A stretch of DNA of 10,080 nt, from NCBI GenBank assembly GCA_006226555.1, contig SBGS01000068.1:1-10080 (forward strand). The letters run 5' to 3'. Each line of letters starts with the position of its first letter. The stretch's first letter is position 1. Below the pieces are notes generated by a model. That model worked only from the letters and a program-made list of their open reading frames with translations. It was not told where the DNA came from and made no database searches. The translations under genes and the position numbers were made by a program. Source of the stretch: Bacteroidota bacterium. Its GTDB lineage: Bacteria; Bacteroidota; Bacteroidia; Flavobacteriales_D; Crocinitomicaceae. Positions 5,156-10,080 of the stretch are shown here, piece after piece.

Positions 5156-6952
5156 ATGGAGCACATTCGCAACTTTTGTATCATCGCACACATTGACCAT
5201 GGTAAGAGTACTTTGGCTGATCGCTTATTGCAAACAACAGGGACTATTTCAGACCGTGAAATGCAAAATCAGGCGTTGGATGATATGGACCTTGAAAGGG
5301 AGCGTGGAATTACGATCAAGAGCCACGCAATACAAATGAATTATACCCATGAGGGAAAGGATTATGTTTTGAACCTCATTGACACTCCGGGACACGTGGA
5401 TTTCTCATACGAAGTCTCTCGTTCAATTGCAGCCTGCGAAGGTGCCTTATTGATCGTTGATGCTTCCCAGGGAATTGAAGCGCAAACCATCTCCAACTTA
5501 TATCTTGCATTGGAACATAATCTTGAGATCATTCCGATCCTGAATAAGATGGATCTTCCGGGAGCAATGCCGGAGGAGGTTTCAGATCAGATCGTTGACC
5601 TCATCGGCTGCGATTACGAAGATATCATTCCTGCATCCGGTAAAACTGGCTTGGGTGTAGATAAAATACTTGAGGCAGTTATCAATAAGATCCCTGCTCC
5701 AAAAGGGGATGTTAATGCTCCTCTTCAGGCCATGATCTTTGACTCCGTGTTCAACCCATTCAGAGGTATTATTGCTTATTACCGAGTGAAAAACGGTGTG
5801 ATCAAAAAGGGACAAAAGATCAAGTTCTTTAATACGGGAAGAGAATATTTTGCGGATGAGATCGGTATTCTAAAAATGGACCTTTCTCCGAAAAATGAAG
5901 TAAAAGCTGGTGATGTTGGATATGTAATCTCGGGAATTAAAAAAGCTTCAGAAGTTAAAGTCGGAGATACGATCACTTCTTCCGAGAATCCATGTCAAAC
6001 GGCCATTAAAGGATTTGAGGACGTAAAACCTATGGTCTTTGCAGGTATTTACCCTGTAGACACAGAAGATTACGAGGAGCTCAGATATTCAATGGAAAAA
6101 CTACAGCTGAACGATTCATCATTGGTATTCGAACCTGAATCATCTGCTGCACTAGGTTTTGGTTTCCGTTGTGGATTCCTTGGGATGTTACACATGGAGA
6201 TCATTCAGGAACGTTTAGAAAGAGAGTTCAATATGACGGTGATCACAACCGTTCCGAACGTTTCTTACCATGCGTTTATGAAGAAAAACCCGGAGCAATC
6301 CTTAATTGTGAACAACCCTTCGGAGCTGCCTGATCCGGCAGCAATGGATCGTATTGAAGAACCATACATCAAAGCACAGATCATTACGAAGTCTGACTAT
6401 GTTGGACAGATCATGACACTGTGTATAGAAAAGCGAGGTGAGCTTAAAAATCAAGTGTACTTAACACAAGATCGTGTTGAGATCACCTTTGAGATGCCTT
6501 TGGGAGAGATCGTCTTTGATTTCTATGACCGTTTGAAAACCGTATCAAAAGGATATGCTTCTTTCGATTATCATCCTATCGGATACAAAGAATCAGATCT
6601 GATCAAAATGGACCTTTTACTGAATGGGGAACAAGTCGACGCACTCTCTGCTCTTGTCCACCGCAGTAACGCCTATGACCTCGGGAAAAAGATCTGTGTC
6701 AAACTGAAGGAATTGATCCCACGTCAACAGTTTGAAATTCCTATTCAGGCTGCCATAGGTGCAAAGGTGATCGCACGTGAAACGATCAAAGCATTGCGTA
6801 AAGATGTAACGGCTAAGTGTTACGGAGGAGATATCACGCGTAAACGTAAACTCCTTGAGAAACAGAAAGCAGGTAAAAAGCGAATGCGCCAAGTAGGAAA
6901 GGTGGAAATTCCTCAGGAAGCGTTCCTGGCTGTATTAAAGCTAAACGACTAA
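5156..6952 (+). CDS. lepA: Elongation factor 4 (LepA GTPase)
   Basis: A 598-residue ribosome-associated GTPase, the same length as E. coli LepA (599). It acts on ribosomes and is linked to back-translocation and to initiation/30S biogenesis in the literature. GTPase motifs: AHIDHGKST (11-19), RGIT (50-53), DTPGH (76-80, with the catalytic His), NKMD (130-133) and SGKTG (161-165). Domain II and the EF-G-like domains III and V follow (EPESSAALGFGFRCGFLGMLHMEI; EPYIKAQIITKSDYVGQIM). The tail is the LepA-specific C-terminal domain, recognised by KCYGGDITRKRKLLEKQK and a conserved ending GKVEIPQEAFLAVLKL; this separates it from EF-G and TypA. The start MEHIRNFCIIAHIDHGK is the family N-terminus. 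The gene appears monocistronic, with a leader promoter and a terminator right after the stop. Confidence 0.97.
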   Translation: MEHIRNFCIIAHIDHGKSTLADRLLQTTGTISDREMQNQALDDMDLERERGITIKSHAIQMNYTHEGKDYVLNLIDTPGHVDFSYEVSRSIAACEGALLIVDASQGIEAQTISNLYLALEHNLEIIPILNKMDLPGAMPEEVSDQIVDLIGCDYEDIIPASGKTGLGVDKILEAVINKIPAPKGDVNAPLQAMIFDSVFNPFRGIIAYYRVKNGVIKKGQKIKFFNTGREYFADEIGILKMDLSPKNEVKAGDVGYVISGIKKASEVKVGDTITSSENPCQTAIKGFEDVKPMVFAGIYPVDTEDYEELRYSMEKLQLNDSSLVFEPESSAALGFGFRCGFLGMLHMEIIQERLEREFNMTVITTVPNVSYHAFMKKNPEQSLIVNNPSELPDPAAMDRIEEPYIKAQIITKSDYVGQIMTLCIEKRGELKNQVYLTQDRVEITFEMPLGEIVFDFYDRLKTVSKGYASFDYHPIGYKESDLIKMDLLLNGEQVDALSALVHRSNAYDLGKKICVKLKELIPRQQFEIPIQAAIGAKVIARETIKALRKDVTAKCYGGDITRKRKLLEKQKAGKKRMRQVGKVEIPQEAFLAVLKLND

Positions 6953-6963
6953 TTCTACAACAT

Positions 6964-6991
6964 AAAAAAAGGGGCTCAGGCCCCTTTCGTT
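6964..6991. terminator. Bidirectional terminator between lepA and the DUF3108 gene
   Basis: An 8-bp stem AAAGGGGC (6968-6975) / GCCCCTTT (6980-6987) with loop TCAG. On the plus strand it is followed by TTTCGTTTT. On the minus strand it is followed by seven T (complement of 6964-6970), a stronger tract. It serves both convergent genes, and the DUF3108 stop codon starts within a few bases of it. Confidence 0.88.
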
Positions 6992-7780
6992 TTATATCTT
7001 ACTGGATAAATCATTCTTTAATCCGCTCCATCCGATCAGGTGCATTTTAACAACGCCCACCGGGATCTTCGCTTTAACCAGAACAGGAATCTTATTCTTA
7101 TCTGCAGTAACCCAGAACTGCACGTCTTCCTCACTTTCAAAATAGCGACCGGTTTGAACAACTGGAACAAATTTGTGCACTTTGAATTTTCCCTTTCTGA
7201 TCTTGATCTCTTCGTCACCTTTGTACTTGATCTTAAGCTCATAAATCTCATCATCCATGAAACACTTGAACGAGTATACCTGTCCTTTCTTGGCATTTGT
7301 AAAATCCAACGTTCTTGCCTTGTAGAAAGAAGAGATCATATCCTGAATACCCATCGGAACTTTGAAATCCTTTGATCCGTTATTCACTTTTTGATAGTTG
7401 TGCTTGAAAGTATATTTCTGATTTATCTTATAACCACCTTCATCTACGTTGCGCACAAAGTACCATGGCATAATGGATTTCTGATCAATAAAGCTCTCAT
7501 ATACATCGTGAACCCTGTAAATAGCATTAAAGCCACCCAGCGTTTTACCCGTACCCACCACATGATACAGCGAACGATTATCACCCTTTTTAGAGGTAGG
7601 CTTCACTTCCAATACTGTTTCACCGGCATCCATAAATCCATACGTAACACGATATTTAAGCATTTCTCCTATCTGAAATGCCGAGTTTTTCACATATGGA
7701 TAAGTGACTTCTGAAGAGCTGGTAAGCCCAAGGAATGCGATTCCAATTGCTAACGAATAAACTACTCTTTTCATACGCAT
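6992..7780 (-). CDS. DUF3108 exported protein of unknown function
   Basis: 262 residues if translation starts at the ATG at 7780 (MRMKRVV); the ATG two codons later (7774, MKRVVYS) is equally possible. An upstream in-frame start at 7834 would put 18 odd residues before the signal sequence and overlap the promoter candidate, so it is not used. Residues 1-22 or so form a signal peptide (RMKR, then VVYSLAIGIAFLGL). There is no lipobox Cys, so the protein is probably a soluble periplasmic one. The body is beta-rich, with the DUF3108-like opening FQIGEMLKYRVTYGFMDAGETVLEV, the stretch YHVVGTGKTLGGFNAIYRVHDVYESFID, and late strands VQFWVTADKNKIPVLVKAKI and VGVVKMHLIGW. Its function is not known. 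It lies 94 bases downstream of leuS on the same strand, with its own promoter candidate and a terminator at its end. Confidence 0.85.
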   Translation of the reverse strand: MRMKRVVYSLAIGIAFLGLTSSSEVTYPYVKNSAFQIGEMLKYRVTYGFMDAGETVLEVKPTSKKGDNRSLYHVVGTGKTLGGFNAIYRVHDVYESFIDQKSIMPWYFVRNVDEGGYKINQKYTFKHNYQKVNNGSKDFKVPMGIQDMISSFYKARTLDFTNAKKGQVYSFKCFMDDEIYELKIKYKGDEEIKIRKGKFKVHKFVPVVQTGRYFESEEDVQFWVTADKNKIPVLVKAKIPVGVVKMHLIGWSGLKNDLSSKI

Positions 7781-7804
7781 AGTTTTAACTGATAACACTA
7801 GTTG

Positions 7805-7835
7805 CAATATACATGCCAAACTACAAGTTATCAAA
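7805..7835 (-). promoter_or_regulatory. Promoter candidate for the DUF3108 gene
   Basis: On the minus strand TTTG (7835-7832) is followed after 20 bases by TATATTG (7811-7805), close to the Bacteroidota TAnnTTTG box but one T short. The predicted start near 7800 gives a leader of about 20 nt to the ATG at 7780. It would let the gene be expressed apart from leuS. Confidence 0.35.
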
Positions 7836-7874
7836 AAGCTATACGTAATACAAATCGCGCTGCGATCAATTGCT

Positions 7875-10080
7875 TTATAACACTACGTTTACGATCTTTC
7901 CTGGGACAACAATTACTTTCTTTGGCTGCCCGCCTTCTAACCATTTTTGAGACTGTGCATCGGCAAGTACTGCTTTCTCTACTTCCTCCTTACTGAAAGA
8001 TGTTGGTAGCTCCAATTTGAATCGCATTTTACCATTAAATGAAACAGGATATGCATGTGCTGCTTCAACAAGATACTCAGCATTGAATGTTGGGAAAGAA
8101 GCTTGTAAAATAGTTCCTGGCTGATGTCCAAGCTTCACCCATAACTCCTCTGCAATGTGAGGTGCATAAGGTGAAAGTAAGATCGTCAACTGCTCCAGTA
8201 TCTCTCTGTTGTTACATTTTTGGTCCGTCAATTCATTCACACAGATCATAAAGTTCGAAACTCCTGTATTAAACGAAAAACGATCCAGATCATCCTCCAC
8301 TTTCTTGATGGTCTTGTGGAGCGTCTTTAAGTTATCCTTTGTTGGTGCTTCGTTGGAAAGAGAAACGTTACCATCCTTATCGTGGAACAAACGCCAGAAT
8401 TTTCTTAAGAAATTATGCACTCCATTTATCCCTTTCGTATCCCAGGGTTTACTCTGTTCTAATGGACCAAGGAACATTTCGTACATGCGCAAGGTGTCCG
8501 CTCCAAACTTCTCTACGAGCTCATCGGGAGTTTGCACATTATACTTAGACTTAGACATTTTCTCTACTTCATGGCCACAGACATAGGTTCCGTTGTCTTC
8601 CAAAATGAACTCAGCATCTGCAAAATCAGGGCGCCATTTTTTGAAAGCCTCGATATCCAACACATCATTATCCACCAAGGAAATATCAGCGTGGATAGGA
8701 GTGAAATCTAATACGTATTCTAAACTTGAATCTGGATACAATTTAGATAACTCAGATGCAAAGGACTTATTATCCATTCTGTTCTTAGAAACAAAGATGA
8801 ACTTTTCCTCACCCTTATAACTGAATTTCAAACGAAATACGAAGCTCGATCTTCCCAAGATCATCCCTTGATTGATCATCTTCTGGAAAGGCTCATCGAA
8901 TGGAATGTACCCCATATCGAATAAAAACTTAGTCCAAAAGCGTGCATACAACAAATGTCCTGTTGCATGTTCTGATCCTCCAATGTACAAATCGACATTT
9001 TGCCAGTATTCTACTTTATCCTTGGCTACAAATTCGTTCTCATTGTGCGGGTCCATATAACGCAGGAAATACCATGAACTACCTGCCCAACCCGGCATCG
9101 TGTTGTATTCCATGCGGTCACCCTGAGAATAATTCCACGAAGCTTTATCGGCACGTGCCAAAGGCGGTTCCCCATCTTCAGTCGGGAGGTATTTATCAAT
9201 TTCCGGTAAGGTAATTGGCAAATGCGCATCATCCACCAGATAAGGAGTCTCCCCTTTGTAATAAACAGGGAATGGCTCACCCCAATAACGTTGACGAGAG
9301 AACACTGCATCTCTCAAACGATACTGAACTTTACCCTTACCAATTCCTCGTTTCTCTATCTCCTCTATCGCACGCTTTATGGCTTCCTTTGCAGGTAAAT
9401 CATTCAGAAAATCTGAACCTGTAATCACAGCATCCTTCTCCGCATATGCAGCTTCAGAGATATCAATATCCTTGAAAATATTCCTGATCTCAATATTGAA
9501 ATGCTTTGCAAAATCCCAGTCACGTTGATCCCCACACGGTACCGCCATTACCGCACCTGTTCCATAAGACGCAAGTACGTAATCTCCAATCCAAACCGGC
9601 ACTTTCTCACCTGAGAATGGATGGATCGCATATGCCCCGGTAAACTGACCCGAAATATTTTTTACATCCGCCTGACGATCTCTCTCAGACTTCAATGACG
9701 CTTCCTTTTTGTATTGCTCAACAGCAACTCGGTATTCGTTCGTTGTGATCTCATCCACATACGGATGTTCCGGTGCCAACACCATGAAGGAAACACCATA
9801 GATTGTGTCAGGTCTGGTTGTAAAGACTTCAATTGTCTTACCCTCGAAACCATCCACCTTAAAATGCACCGAAGCCCCTTGAGAACGACCGATCCAGTTC
9901 CTTTGCTGATCTTTGATGGAATCAGTCCAATCTACTTTATCCAGTCCGGTGAGTAATCGCTCTGCATAAGCCTTAATTCGCATAGACCATTGGCGCATGA
10001 GCTTCTGCTCCACAGGATGCCCTCCGCGTTCAGAAACACCGTTAACTACTTCATCATTGGCCAATACTGTTCCTAATGCA
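7875..10080 (-). CDS. leuS: Leucyl-tRNA synthetase (5' partial)
   Basis: Class I synthetase that charges tRNA-Leu. The frame stays open to the right edge: the codons before the TTG at 10064 read ALGTV in the conserved context ALGTVLANDEVVNGVSERGG, so that TTG is an internal Leu and the true start lies beyond the window. 734 residues are visible; the missing N-terminus includes the HIGH motif. Landmarks: the CP1 editing domain with the threonine-rich TTRPDTIYG and GTGAVMAVPCGDQRDWDF (with the conserved Asp); the catalytic segment YIGGSEHATGHLLYARFWTK; KMSKS at 8547-8561; the anticodon-binding region starting at GPLEQSKPWDTKG; and a small C-terminal domain ending KKVIVVPGKIVNVVL. Between QGMI and KMSKS lies the leucyl-specific insertion, of Bacteroidota type (NDVLDIEAFKKWRPDFADAEFILEDNGTYVCG), with extra residues described in the findings. 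Confidence 0.96.
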   Translation of the reverse strand, partial: ALGTVLANDEVVNGVSERGGHPVEQKLMRQWSMRIKAYAERLLTGLDKVDWTDSIKDQQRNWIGRSQGASVHFKVDGFEGKTIEVFTTRPDTIYGVSFMVLAPEHPYVDEITTNEYRVAVEQYKKEASLKSERDRQADVKNISGQFTGAYAIHPFSGEKVPVWIGDYVLASYGTGAVMAVPCGDQRDWDFAKHFNIEIRNIFKDIDISEAAYAEKDAVITGSDFLNDLPAKEAIKRAIEEIEKRGIGKGKVQYRLRDAVFSRQRYWGEPFPVYYKGETPYLVDDAHLPITLPEIDKYLPTEDGEPPLARADKASWNYSQGDRMEYNTMPGWAGSSWYFLRYMDPHNENEFVAKDKVEYWQNVDLYIGGSEHATGHLLYARFWTKFLFDMGYIPFDEPFQKMINQGMILGRSSFVFRLKFSYKGEEKFIFVSKNRMDNKSFASELSKLYPDSSLEYVLDFTPIHADISLVDNDVLDIEAFKKWRPDFADAEFILEDNGTYVCGHEVEKMSKSKYNVQTPDELVEKFGADTLRMYEMFLGPLEQSKPWDTKGINGVHNFLRKFWRLFHDKDGNVSLSNEAPTKDNLKTLHKTIKKVEDDLDRFSFNTGVSNFMICVNELTDQKCNNREILEQLTILLSPYAPHIAEELWVKLGHQPGTILQASFPTFNAEYLVEAAHAYPVSFNGKMRFKLELPTSFSKEEVEKAVLADAQSQKWLEGGQPKKVIVVPGKIVNVVL

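Noticed and set aside
5121..5339. Open frame overlapping the start of lepA in another frame
   Set aside because: It lies over the highly conserved GTPase region of lepA and has no recognisable protein features. Similar overlapping frames inside odhB, rsmF, lepA, DUF3108 and leuS were discarded for the same reason.
10062..10064. TTG at 10064 as the start of leuS
   Set aside because: The frame stays open beyond it to the edge, and the upstream codons read ALGTV, part of the conserved LeuRS sequence. The real N-terminus is outside the window.

Overview
The window looks like a chromosomal segment of a Bacteroidota bacterium, probably close to Flavobacteriales. The reasons are: start codons without Shine-Dalgarno sequences, behind AT-rich leaders; promoter boxes of the Bacteroidota TTTG / TAnnTTTG type; a DUF2490 outer-membrane protein paired with a CotH-type lipoprotein; and a leucyl-tRNA synthetase of Bacteroidota type. 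Family names below are recognised by eye from motifs, not by database search.

Layout from left to right: (1) The 3' part of a 2-oxoglutarate dehydrogenase E2 gene (odhB/sucB), ending in a strong intrinsic terminator. (2) A two-gene unit in which a DUF2490 beta-barrel overlaps a CotH-like surface lipoprotein by an ATGA junction. (3) A convergent RsmF/NOL1-type RNA cytosine-C5 methyltransferase gene on the minus strand. (4) A full-length lepA (elongation factor 4) on the plus strand. (5) A bidirectional terminator, then two minus-strand genes: an exported DUF3108 protein and, upstream of it, leuS, whose 5' end lies beyond the right edge.

The least ordinary content is an 81-bp element present twice in the same orientation, on either side of the methyltransferase gene (3346-3426 and 5000-5080; 75 of 81 positions identical). 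Each copy has a conserved unpaired-looking 5' segment, then a 13-bp hairpin with a GCCA loop and a short T run. The right copy starts just where a Bacteroidota-type promoter would place the transcript start, so it looks like a small RNA gene of about 80 nt. The left copy follows the cotH unit and its last bases form the stop codon of the methyltransferase gene. It could act as a terminator or as a second RNA gene.

The gene set is mostly housekeeping (TCA cycle, RNA modification, translation factor, tRNA charging). The envelope pair (DUF2490-CotH) and the DUF3108 protein are the poorly characterised proteins. The only gene-free stretch over 300 bases is 4759-5155, and it holds the small-RNA candidate and the lepA leader.
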